Origin: Lewinellaceae bacterium
GTDB taxonomy: Bacteria > Bacteroidota > Bacteroidia > Chitinophagales > Saprospiraceae
Reading direction: 5' to 3'
Length of the DNA stretch: 64,000 nt
Assembly (NCBI GenBank): GCA_016710765.1
Contig: JADJUJ010000008.1
Span: forward strand, 62,001 to 126,000
Part shown: positions 18,699 through 27,762 of the stretch, piece after piece
Layout of the letters: every line of letters starts with the position of its first letter
How positions within the stretch are numbered: the stretch's first letter is position 1
The notes under the pieces: model-generated
Database searches by the model: none
What the model was told of the DNA's origin: nothing
Seen by the model: only the letters and a program-made list of their open reading frames with translations
Position numbers and translations under genes: made by a program

Positions 18699-19120
18699 AA
18701 AGAAGCAAAGATGGGAAAAAATTGCGCAATAATGGTAGCGCTTGTTGCAGTCGTGCTGCCACCGAGCCAGTCAGGATGCGGTAAGGCGCTCCGGTGTCGA
18801 GCAGTAATCGTTCGTACAGGTCAAACAATTCCCATTGATTGTTCGGGTTTTCGCGCAACGGATCGGATTGCCAGGCGAAATCCGGGGCATTGAGCAGGTA
18901 GATAGGGTCGCCCTTTTGCGCATACCACTCCTCCCAGGCTTTTTTGTCCGCTGCCGATGGCTTGTAAATCGGCCTGCACATACGGCCTGCCCAGATATGC
19001 CGTGTAATAGCGCGCAAATTCGGGTACCCATGGAGCCCCCAGGGTTGTTGCAAGCAAGGCGGCCAGGGTGGTCTTTCCAGAGGACTCCGGGCCGGTGATG
19101 GCGATGGTTAACGGTTTCAT
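18697..19120 (-). pseudogene. NadR-like ribosylnicotinamide-kinase-type ATPase, shortened and frameshifted
   Basis: N-terminal P-loop ITGPESSGKTTLA and FARYYTAYLGRPYVQADL, then C-terminal LNAPDFAWQSDPLRENPNNQ, typical of the NadR-type kinase often placed beside vitamin transporters. One T must be removed from the run 18940-18945 to join SGQK to AWEEWYAQKG. Even then the protein has only 140 residues, and the central FCDTD-type (Walker B) segment of about 35-40 residues seen in relatives is absent. This suggests true decay. It precedes the thiamine receptor in the same direction. Confidence 0.7.
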
Positions 19121-19211
19121 TTTACAAACTGCTGTGATGCAAAAGTGGGAAGGCTGCCTTATTTCCCGTAATTTTGTGCCGCCCTGTTGGAGGGCTATTC
19201 AAATTGCAAAG

Positions 19212-19798
19212 ATGCACGATATTGAGCCTTTATTTCGCTGGCGTGATGTGTATATCGCTTCCGAAGATAAGCGTTCGCCTTTTTTTGGACGCAAGTACAG
19301 CGAATTTTACTACGATAAACAGCTGTATAATTTTTATATTCACCCGCAATGGGATGAGTTTGGCTCCTCGACTTTGTTCGCAAAAATCCTTTTTCCGACT
19401 ACGAGGAAGGGTATGTCATTATTGAACTGATAGGCGAGTGGAACGATGCACTCCACAACGATATCATGTACCTCAAACGAAACCTCATTGACCCGCTTCA
19501 AAAAGAAGGGGTAGTACATTTTGTCTTTTGTTGTGATAATGTATTAAACTTTCATGCCTCCGGTGAGGACGATTACTACGCCGAATGGGCCGAAGAGCTG
19601 CAGGAAGAAGGGGGTTGGGCACTTTTGGTGAATATACGGCAACATATTGTAGAGGAATTGCAGGACGCTCATCTTGATCATTTTCTGCTGTTTGGTGTGC
19701 AATACAACGACATTATCTGGCAGCCACACAAGCCAGAATTGGTTTTTGGTATGTTAAGTGCCCTTGTACAGGGCCGTATACAGCGGCTTTCAGAATGA
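19212..19798 (+). CDS. Conserved hypothetical protein (one-base frameshift)
   Basis: 195 residues after adding one T at TTT 19359-19361, which reads HPQWDEFWLLDFVRKNPFSD and continues into GYVIIELIGEWNDALHNDIM. It is soluble and acidic, with no signal peptide or recognised motif; many Trp, Tyr and Asp. I do not recognise the family. It is divergent from the NadR-like gene and 111 bp before era. Confidence 0.6.
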
Positions 19799-19909
19799 AT
19801 GGCCAAGGAATATTGGTCTGCGAAGTGAGGCATCTGCGTAAAGTTTAAGTTTACAGCGTGAACGCCGCCGCCGTACAATGCCAACTCATTTTTTAAAACC
19901 CAACATCCG

Positions 19910-20845
19910 TTGAAAGAAGAAAAAGACAACAATACTAAACCCGCTGTTCCATTTCGCAGTGGCTTCGTCAACATCATTGGAAAGCCCAACGTGGGTAAAT
20001 CAACCCTGATGAATGCTCTGGTAGGCGAACGCATGAGCATCATCACCCATAAGCCTCAAACCACCCGGCACCGGATTATTGGTATCCTTAGTGGCGAGCA
20101 TTACCAGATTGTGTTTTCCGATACACCCGGTTATGTCCGCGACCCGGCCTATAAAATGCACCGTGCCATGAACCGCTTCGTGGAGGGCACCCTGGAGGAT
20201 GCCGATCTGATGGTAGCGGTGGTAGACCTCACGGATGCGCTGGAAGAAGATCATCCCGTTTTGGAAGTCTTACAAAAAGTTACTGCCCCTATTTTTCTGG
20301 TTTTGAACAAAACCGACCTGGTCAATGAGCACCAGGCCCTTGAAGCCGATGCGTGGTGGTCGGCCCGCATCAAAACTTCCGGTGTGGCCCGAATTTCTGC
20401 CTTGAATGAAGAGCACGCCGAACAGCTGTTGCAACTGATCGTAGCGGCACTGCCGGAAGGGCCGCCCTATTACCCTCCGGAACAATTGACCGACCGTCCG
20501 GAGCGTTTTTTTGTAACCGAGATCATCCGGGAAAAAATACTGTTGCAATACGCCGATGAAATACCCTATGCCTGCGAGGTGGGAATCGAAATGTTCGAAG
20601 AAACGAAAACCACCAAGGGAGAGCCGCTGGCCAAAATTTATGCTTACATCTATGTGCTTCGAGACACGCAGAAAGCCATCGTTTTAGGCAAAAATGGCAG
20701 TGCCATCAAAAAACTGGGAACAGAGGCCAGGAAGGATATCGAAAAGTTTCTCGACAGCAAGGTGTTTCTGGATCTGACCGTGAAAGTGCGCAAGAACTGG
20801 CGCGACGATGATAAGGCGCTGCAACGCTTTGGCTATCTCCAATAA
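19910..20845 (+). CDS. era: GTPase Era
   Basis: 311 residues. Ras-like GTPase with a KH domain, needed for 30S ribosome assembly. G1 is GKPNVGKST, G3 is DTPGY, G4 is NKTD, and the KH loop is VLGKNGSAIKKLG near residue 265. The annotated start is a TTG at 19910; the only nearby ATG (19878) is out of frame, so either a TTG start or a local error must be assumed. Confidence 0.96.
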   Translation: MKEEKDNNTKPAVPFRSGFVNIIGKPNVGKSTLMNALVGERMSIITHKPQTTRHRIIGILSGEHYQIVFSDTPGYVRDPAYKMHRAMNRFVEGTLEDADLMVAVVDLTDALEEDHPVLEVLQKVTAPIFLVLNKTDLVNEHQALEADAWWSARIKTSGVARISALNEEHAEQLLQLIVAALPEGPPYYPPEQLTDRPERFFVTEIIREKILLQYADEIPYACEVGIEMFEETKTTKGEPLAKIYAYIYVLRDTQKAIVLGKNGSAIKKLGTEARKDIEKFLDSKVFLDLTVKVRKNWRDDDKALQRFGYLQ

Positions 20846-20848
20846 AAA

Positions 20849-20877
20849 AGACGGCAGGACAAAAAATCCTACCGTCA
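20849..20877. terminator. Hairpin after era, possible terminator
   Basis: GACGGCAGGA pairs with TCCTACCGTC around a six-base A-rich loop, four bases after the era stop. No clear T tract follows, so termination is uncertain; it may instead protect the mRNA 3' end. Confidence 0.55.
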
Positions 20878-21261
20878 GAAATATAACCCCAAAAAACCTA
20901 TTGCAAAGATAATGTATGCCGGAATGACATGCAATAGCTGCAAAAATTTTTTTAAAAAGAAATTTGGCCAAAAAAAATGTCCCTCCCCATTCATCAACGG
21001 GGAAAGACGTCATCAAACACGCTTCATTTTAAACCTTTATCTTAAAAATCCAAAAGTGGATTCAATATGCTTAAGACAGAGAGAATGGACAATCCCTCGG
21101 TTTGTTGGGCAAAAATAGGGCGACTTTTTGTTTTTTCAAATACTATTAGCGTAAAAAATAAAAAAAAGTGCAAAAGCGGTTGAAATTGCTCCTTAAAGGG
21201 TTGTTTTTTTAGATCTTTCGGCAACGTATTTTGTCTTGTAAATAAATTGTTTAACTACACC
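20878..21261. other. Gene-free AT-rich spacer
   Basis: 384 bp between era and the dihydroorotase gene. It is A/T-rich with runs of A and T and a short TTGGCCAAAAAAAATG stretch. I see no gene, RNA or strong promoter; GTATTTTGTC near 21230 is a poor -7 match. Confidence 0.5.
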
Positions 21262-22599
21262 ATGTCTGATTCCATTTTACTCAAAAACACCCGATTGGTC
21301 AACCGCGGCGCCATCCAAGCGGTTGATATTTTGGTAAGGCAGGGGCGCATTGAAAAAATCAGCCCAAGCATTTCCGCTCCTGCGGATCGTACCATAGATG
21401 TAGCGGGCAAATTTGTCATGCCCGGTATCATTGATGACCAGGTACACTTTCGCGAGCCTGGCCTTACCCATAAAGCCACCATTGCCAGCGAAAGTCGTGC
21501 GGCAGTTGTGGGTGGCGTGACCTCTTTTATGGAAATGCCCAATGTCAATCCGGCCTCTACTACGCAATCGTTGCTGGAGGAAAAATATGCCATCGGTGCT
21601 CAGCGCTCGCTGGCCAATTATTCCTTTTATATGGGTACGACCAACGACAACTACGATGAGGTTATGCGTACCAATCCCAGAAACGTTTGTGGTGTTAAGA
21701 TATTCATGGGGAGCAGTACGGGCAATATGCTGGTTGATCATGCCGCAACTTTGGAGCGCTTGTTTGCCAACGTTCCAGTCCTGATTGCTACCCACTGTGA
21801 AGATGAGGCCACTGTTCGGCGCAATATGGAGGCGTACCTGGCGCGCTATGGCGATCAATTGCACGCCAGGCAGCATCCTGAAATACGTTCGGTGGAGGCC
21901 TGCCTGAAGTCCTCCTCCTTTGCCGTCGAACTGGCCCGGCGCCACGGCACCCGTTTGCACATCCTGCACATTTCCACAGCCGATGAGCTGGATTTGTTCG
22001 ACAATACCATTCCGCTGGAACAAAAACGGATCACCGCTGAGGTTTGCGTTCACCACCTGTACTATGAAGCATCGGATTACGAGCGCCTCGGGAATCTTAT
22101 CAAGTGCAATCCAGCCATTAAAAGCAAGGCACACCGCGATGCACTTTTCCCAGCGCTGCTTGATGATCGGCTCGATGTAATTGCTACCGATCATGCGCCG
22201 CATACCTGGGAGGAGAAATCTCAGCCCTATGCCAAAGCGCCCGCGGGGCTTCCCCTCGTTCAGCACCCGCTCAATATCATGTTGGAATTCTATCAGGAGG
22301 GGCGGATCAGTATGGAAAAAATAGTAGAAAAAATGTGCCACGCACCCGCCATTGCTTTTCAGATCGAAGACCGCGGGTTCGCTGACGAAGGCGCCTGGGC
22401 CGATTTGGTGGTGGTGGATCCGGATGCCGAATGGACGGTGTCCAAGGACAATATCCGCTACCTGTGCGGCTGGTCGCCTTTAGAGGGGCACCGCTTCAAG
22501 GGTAGGGTAGAGGCCACTATTGTAAGCGGCCACCTGGCCTGGTACGAAGGCAAACTCCGGGAGGATAAAATGGGGGAACGCCTGACGTTTAGGCGCTAA
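21262..22599 (+). CDS. pyrC: Dihydroorotase (class I amidohydrolase)
   Basis: 445 residues. It cyclises carbamoyl-aspartate to dihydroorotate in pyrimidine synthesis. Metal site: DDQVHFREPG; the Lys in VKIFMGSSTGNML is the usual carboxylated lysine; HCEDE, LHILHISTADEL and IATDHAPHTWEEK complete the active site. An allantoinase is a formal alternative, but the HFREPG and DHAPH context fits dihydroorotase. It stands alone with no other pyr genes in the window. ATG 21262 is preferred over a TTG at 21247. Confidence 0.9.
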   Translation: MSDSILLKNTRLVNRGAIQAVDILVRQGRIEKISPSISAPADRTIDVAGKFVMPGIIDDQVHFREPGLTHKATIASESRAAVVGGVTSFMEMPNVNPASTTQSLLEEKYAIGAQRSLANYSFYMGTTNDNYDEVMRTNPRNVCGVKIFMGSSTGNMLVDHAATLERLFANVPVLIATHCEDEATVRRNMEAYLARYGDQLHARQHPEIRSVEACLKSSSFAVELARRHGTRLHILHISTADELDLFDNTIPLEQKRITAEVCVHHLYYEASDYERLGNLIKCNPAIKSKAHRDALFPALLDDRLDVIATDHAPHTWEEKSQPYAKAPAGLPLVQHPLNIMLEFYQEGRISMEKIVEKMCHAPAIAFQIEDRGFADEGAWADLVVVDPDAEWTVSKDNIRYLCGWSPLEGHRFKGRVEATIVSGHLAWYEGKLREDKMGERLTFRR

Positions 22600-22633
22600 A
22601 GACCAACGTCTAATGTCCAATTTCCAATTGCAA

Positions 22634-23413
22634 TTAATAGCGCATACCCCACATCCAGGGTTGTTCGGTTTTCCTTTTGTCCTCGATTTGCGTTGCGATC
22701 ACGTTCTGGAAATCCACTTCTTTGATCTTTTTGCCCTTAATTTTCTTGGGGAGTTCTAATTTTTCCCCTACCGGCATGAGTTCAATTTTATCGGCGCTGA
22801 TGTTCATGGCGCCGTCGTTGATGTCGATTTCCAGGATCATTCCCGGAAGGCCGCAGAAGCGTTCCGGGCCAGCGCTGTTGGGCATGTCAAGGGCAAACCA
22901 CGCCGTGATATCCTGCTGTTTGATGGTATCGCGCCAAAAAGCATTCATGCAAATATGGCCGGCTACTTCTTTCATATCGTTTTTGATTTTCCAGGACTGG
23001 CACTGGAGTGAATCTTCTACGATGTATGTTTTACCCAGCAATTGAATGGCATCATGAATGCTGTTTTGCTCGAAATTCCGTTGGATAAAATACACATCCT
23101 TGCGGCCATTATAGCCTTCCATATTGGCTTCTGCTTTTTCGTCGGAATCCAGGTATTTGGAGCGGGTTGGGCTAAAGTACAGTTCGGTATAGGTTTTCCA
23201 TTCAGAATCGTTGCCCCACATATAGGACATTTTCTGGCGTTGTTGTTCCGACATGTAATCCAGTGCCGACATTTGCTTCGTCCAGTTCTGGACTTTCAGG
23301 TAGCGAATTTTCCCTTCCATGGCTTGCGCATATCCATGTTGGGGGGCCATAAACGCCAGGAACAGTAGGAAAAATAAAAAGAGAAAGAGGGGTGAAAATG
23401 ATCTTGGGTTCAT
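22634..23413 (-). CDS. GLPGLI family protein
   Basis: 259 residues with a signal peptide (FLFFLLFLAFMAPQHGYAQ). The family signature appears as FCGLPGMILEIDIND near residue 190, with the usual C-terminal basic stretch. GLPGLI proteins are Bacteroidota envelope proteins of unknown role, typically encoded next to a large outer-membrane receptor, as here. It lies 110 bp downstream of that receptor gene. Confidence 0.92.
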   Translation of the reverse strand: MNPRSFSPLFLFLFFLLFLAFMAPQHGYAQAMEGKIRYLKVQNWTKQMSALDYMSEQQRQKMSYMWGNDSEWKTYTELYFSPTRSKYLDSDEKAEANMEGYNGRKDVYFIQRNFEQNSIHDAIQLLGKTYIVEDSLQCQSWKIKNDMKEVAGHICMNAFWRDTIKQQDITAWFALDMPNSAGPERFCGLPGMILEIDINDGAMNISADKIELMPVGEKLELPKKIKGKKIKEVDFQNVIATQIEDKRKTEQPWMWGMRY

Positions 23414-23522
23414 CCTTACTTGCTTTATGGTGTTGTTTTTGAGATTTTTTTGATTGGCTTCACATCCGGTGGTTTATATCGGGAGTTTGGCAGACGCCAA
23501 TACCCAACAACCAACACCCAAT

Positions 23523-26345
23523 TTACCACATTCCCCTGGTTTTCAATTTGTTTTCGTAGCCGCGAACGTTGTAACTTACACTGAGCATGTAGTATCGGGC
23601 CAGGGTATCGGCAATGGTGCGGTTGACGTAGTTTTGCGAGCCGTACTGGCGGATATAGACCCTTTTGTTGAGCAGGTCGAAGGCCGCTAACCTGACTTCA
23701 ATTTTATTTTTGGGGCCAATCAGCCTTCTGATGGAAGCATTCCAGATGGGGATATCCTGGTTGAAGCCAAAGCGGTCGTTTCGGTAAATGTTGTAATCAA
23801 AATTGCTTTCCAGAAAGGTACGGTCGATAAACTGCCATTTTACAGACCCATCGACGCTGTAATTTCTGATTTTCTGGTTTTGCTGCTCTTGGATAGAATA
23901 GCTGATGTTGTTAAAATTGGCATCACCGGATACCCCCAGGAGAAGTTTCTGGCCAGGCGTGAGGTTCAATCCAATGGAGCCGCCAAAACTCTGGTTGCGG
24001 GTTTCATTTTCAATGCCATTGACAAAGGCTGGCGATGCACTTAAGTTCATGTTGCCATTGAGGTTCAGGGTCAGTTTGGTTTTGATGATGGGATAACTTC
24101 CCCAGAAGTAATTCCCAAACCGGTACCCTCCACTAACGTTTTCAGGCCGCGCGATGGTCCGTAACCCGATACTGTCTACATATTCAATGGTTTGGCTGTA
24201 CACAATCCTGGTGTCGTAAATATTCAGGTCGCTGCCAAAGCCGAGGTTGCTGAAGGAGGCAGGATTCCAGTAATACAAACCAGCGCTTACGGTATGCGAA
24301 CGCTCAGGGCGAAGGTCGGGGTTGCCAACGGTCTGGAAAGCGGGGTTGTTGACATTTGGCACCGGTTGCAGGTCGGAAAACTGCGGCTCCGTAACGGTGT
24401 AACTGTAACCGGTATTGATGTGCATGTTGTTGCTGAATTCGTAGCTCAGGTCAGCATTTGGAATCAGGTTCAGGTATTTTTGGTTGATGGGATCGGTGAG
24501 CAAGGGCAGGCCTTTATCGATTGCATATTCGCCATTGAGTTCCAGTTGTTGCGCTGCCAACCCAATGGAAAAATCCAGCCCTTCATTGGAATAACGAATG
24601 TCGGTTCCTGCACGGTTGTACAAAACGCGGTTTTTATAGTAAACGCTCAGATTGTCGATGCGCTCGTTGTTGTTTTCAGGGTCCAGGGTCTGGCGGTTTA
24701 CGGTATTGTCGGTTTGGCTGAAATTGTAAAAAGATTCCCAGAAAAGGATCTTCGATAGCGGCTCGGTGTACAACACACTGGATTTTATTTGGGAATTCAG
24801 GTTGTCCCTGTTGTTGAGTTGCCGGACCTGGTCGGTAAACGTGGTCGCCTGAAAGAATTGATTGATGGAAAACAGGTTGTCGGTACCATCCGATTTGCTG
24901 TTGTTGTACCCGGCGCTTACGGCGAAGTTCCTACCTTTTTTCTTGAAGCGGTGGCGGAAAATACCCGCGCTGTTCAGGTTCCAGGCATTGAGCATGGTGC
25001 CGTTGTCCAGGTTGAGGCTGTTGCTTGGGCTGCCATCGGCATTGGTGAAAAACTGGTTCTGGAGAAATTTACTGTCGTTTCCACTGACCCGTACGTTTGC
25101 TTTCAGGATGAGGACATCAAGTGAATCAATCTGCTGTTCAAGACGGGTGGCGATGCTGTGGCTGTTTCTAAATTCATTTTGAGCGACTGTGTCGGTATTG
25201 GAAAAAGAATTGTCAGCCAGGAAGGTTTGCCGTAAGGAGTACTGGTCGAGGTTCAGCGCCGTTTCATTGTAAAAGTAGCTGGCATTGAACTTGGTTTTTT
25301 TGTTGTCGAAATTATAGTTGGAGCCGCCGCCAAAGTTGCGGGTGAATCCGCGCCCATCGAAATTGTTGACCGGAGAGCCATCGGAAGAGAAATAGTACAT
25401 ACGGCCACCGCCGCCGCCAAAGCCAAAATCGCCATTGTCAAACTGGTTGTAGGTATTTTGGCCTTTAAATTCGCTGTAATCTTCCCAGTTTACGCCAGTT
25501 TCATTGATGTTGTTGCCATATCCAATGAAGGATAGTTGTTGCTTTTGGTCGAATCGGTTGATGTTGCCGCGCAGCGCCCAGCGATCTTCCGTTCCGGCAG
25601 CAGCCGTGACTTTGCCAAAGGTGCCTTTCTTGTAAGCTTCCTTCAATTCCAGGTTCATGGTCTTTTCTTTTTTACCATCGTCGATACCCGTCAGTTTGGC
25701 CTGTTCCGATTTTTCGTCGAATACCTGAACTTTTGAAATGGTTTCTGCACCGAGATTTTTGGTCGCACTTTTAGGATCGTTGCCAAAAAAGGTCTTGCCA
25801 TCCACATAGAGCCGGTTGATGCTTTGACCCTGTGCTTTGACATTGCCATCGGCATCTACCTCAATGCCGGGCAAGCGGCGAAGCAGGTCCTCAACCGTTG
25901 AACCAGGCGGCACTTTAAAGGTAGTGGCATCGTATTCAATGGTATCACCCCTGATAATGAGTGGGGCTTTGGCAGTGCGTATGACCACCTCCATCAGCTC
26001 ATGTGCGATGGGTTTAATGGGTACAACGCCAAGATCATGTAGCTCCGCAGGGTGTGGCTCCAACCGCATTTGTAAGGGCAGGTATCCGATGTAGGAAATT
26101 TTGAACAAGTAAGCCGTGTTTTTGACATTTTTAAAAGCAAAAGCACCTTGTTCGTCGCTGCGGGTAAAATTAATCAGGGTGGTGTCCACAGGGTTGAGCA
26201 GCATGACCGTGGCAAAAGGCATGATCACACCGGAGGTATCTTCAATGGTGCCCTGGATGGTGACCTTGTTGGGTGTTTGGGCTTGCAGGGAAAGAATGGA
26301 GCACAGCACCAGGAATGATGCTGTAAGACAGGGGAGCAGTTTCAT
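23523..26345 (-). CDS. Outer-membrane beta-barrel receptor with carboxypeptidase-like N-domain
   Basis: 940 residues. Signal peptide, then a CarboxypepD_reg-like domain (IEDTSGVIMPFATVMLLNP), a TonB plug region (DLLRRLPGIEVDADGNVKA, YVDGKTFFGNDPKSATKNL) and a large barrel rich in Asn/Tyr/Phe strands. It is of the OMP_b-brl type usually paired with GLPGLI proteins; no TonB box is obvious. Glycine-rich FGFGGGGGRMY near 310 is unusual. Substrate unknown, but the pair may form one envelope system. Confidence 0.88.
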   Translation of the reverse strand: MKLLPCLTASFLVLCSILSLQAQTPNKVTIQGTIEDTSGVIMPFATVMLLNPVDTTLINFTRSDEQGAFAFKNVKNTAYLFKISYIGYLPLQMRLEPHPAELHDLGVVPIKPIAHELMEVVIRTAKAPLIIRGDTIEYDATTFKVPPGSTVEDLLRRLPGIEVDADGNVKAQGQSINRLYVDGKTFFGNDPKSATKNLGAETISKVQVFDEKSEQAKLTGIDDGKKEKTMNLELKEAYKKGTFGKVTAAAGTEDRWALRGNINRFDQKQQLSFIGYGNNINETGVNWEDYSEFKGQNTYNQFDNGDFGFGGGGGRMYYFSSDGSPVNNFDGRGFTRNFGGGSNYNFDNKKTKFNASYFYNETALNLDQYSLRQTFLADNSFSNTDTVAQNEFRNSHSIATRLEQQIDSLDVLILKANVRVSGNDSKFLQNQFFTNADGSPSNSLNLDNGTMLNAWNLNSAGIFRHRFKKKGRNFAVSAGYNNSKSDGTDNLFSINQFFQATTFTDQVRQLNNRDNLNSQIKSSVLYTEPLSKILFWESFYNFSQTDNTVNRQTLDPENNNERIDNLSVYYKNRVLYNRAGTDIRYSNEGLDFSIGLAAQQLELNGEYAIDKGLPLLTDPINQKYLNLIPNADLSYEFSNNMHINTGYSYTVTEPQFSDLQPVPNVNNPAFQTVGNPDLRPERSHTVSAGLYYWNPASFSNLGFGSDLNIYDTRIVYSQTIEYVDSIGLRTIARPENVSGGYRFGNYFWGSYPIIKTKLTLNLNGNMNLSASPAFVNGIENETRNQSFGGSIGLNLTPGQKLLLGVSGDANFNNISYSIQEQQNQKIRNYSVDGSVKWQFIDRTFLESNFDYNIYRNDRFGFNQDIPIWNASIRRLIGPKNKIEVRLAAFDLLNKRVYIRQYGSQNYVNRTIADTLARYYMLSVSYNVRGYENKLKTRGMW

Positions 26346-26492
26346 GATTTTACTGGTTGGTTTTTGTGTTCTGGTATTAACGAGCCGTGAAAATGCAGAA
26401 TTGTAATGGTTCGCCGAATTAATTCCGACGAAGTACGGCCTATTACGGGATGTACTACCAAGTATGGTGCCGATGCGTAGGGTATTGTTGCA

Positions 26493-27506
26493 TCAAACCT
26501 GTCCGGAACCCTCCATCAACAAGGCATGTGCCCGTTCCCAGAGCTTTTTCCCGGCTTCAGCATCATAGCATTTGGCATCCATGCGCTTTTCATTAAACAT
26601 GTGCAGGTAATAATTAGTCTTGCCTTCAACGGCATCGGAGGCGCAGAGGTAGGCCACCGGCAGGGCTGCCTTGGCGGGGGACCGAAAAAAGATTTTAAAA
26701 ATAATTTTCATAAAACCCTTGAGCAGCGTCGGCGCTTTTCTGACAATATCGCTGTCAACGGGTCCCGGACACATCACGTTCACCGAAACCTTCGGCTTAC
26801 CTTGCGCATCCGACAGCCGGCGCGATAACTCCGTAGCATACGTATTCATAACCAGCTTATAATAGCTGTAGTGGCTCATAGCTTTCCGTATGCCGTATTC
26901 CTCGTATCGGCCAAATTCTTCCCAGTCAATTTCAGAGGCACCCTGGTGGGAGTCGGATGAAATGAATACAATTCTTGGAATGTTCGTTCTGATATTATCG
27001 CCTTTAGAAAAAATACTGTTTGGGATAACACCGGAGTGGAGCAATTCCCTGTACAGCAATACTTTTGCCAAAAAATTGACTTGAAAAATTTCATCAAACC
27101 CATCCACCGTTTTGATGGCATGCGGCGGTGCCACGCCGGCATTGGATACCATTACATCGAGTCGGACGCCATCCGCTGCGAGCTGCGCACAAAAGGCGTG
27201 CACCGTTTCAAAGTTGCTCAGATCGATGTAGCGCATCTCCACCTTGTCGGAGCCACTCAGCCGCTTCACTTCCTCCCCTTTTTCAGGAATACCACTACGG
27301 CAGGCCATGATCAGGTGCGCGCCGCGCCGTGCGAGTTCCACGGCTATACCAAATCCCAGACCGGTATTGGCGCCGGTGACCAGGCAGGTTTTACCATCCA
27401 GCCGGTCACTTTCCGTTAGTGCTGATGCCAGGTCTTGCTTTCTGAACAGGTCCTTGATGCCGGTAAGAGTGGCCTCGACCGGATTTTTAAATCTACCTTG
27501 TGACAT
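26493..27506 (-). CDS. Short-chain dehydrogenase/reductase (retinol-dehydrogenase-like)
   Basis: 337 residues, classical SDR with N-terminal extension. NAD(P) site TGANTGLGFGIAVELARRG near residue 45, NAG at about 125, catalytic Ser in VFISSDSHQG and the YxxxK pair in SYYKLVMNTYA. The class resembles animal retinol dehydrogenases and WW-oxidoreductases; substrate unknown. Confidence 0.9.
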   Translation of the reverse strand: MSQGRFKNPVEATLTGIKDLFRKQDLASALTESDRLDGKTCLVTGANTGLGFGIAVELARRGAHLIMACRSGIPEKGEEVKRLSGSDKVEMRYIDLSNFETVHAFCAQLAADGVRLDVMVSNAGVAPPHAIKTVDGFDEIFQVNFLAKVLLYRELLHSGVIPNSIFSKGDNIRTNIPRIVFISSDSHQGASEIDWEEFGRYEEYGIRKAMSHYSYYKLVMNTYATELSRRLSDAQGKPKVSVNVMCPGPVDSDIVRKAPTLLKGFMKIIFKIFFRSPAKAALPVAYLCASDAVEGKTNYYLHMFNEKRMDAKCYDAEAGKKLWERAHALLMEGSGQV

Positions 27507-27762
27507 GTTAGTGTGTTTTGCAGTGGCTAAGGTAGATCGGTTGGCAAGAATCTCCTAACCTGATCGGGTGGCTCAATTGTTTCATTGGACGTAAGTTGGG
27601 ACCCATGAACAGGGGTGATATAAAAGTAAAATTTAAGCCATACTCCTGATACTTGTCGCGAAGTATCCACCAACTGCATCTATACTTGTACATTTATGTA
27701 GTTTCCGGCTTAAAACCGTACCCAAGTCTTGTGCTCTGTTGCATACCCTTCAAAAAACCAGT

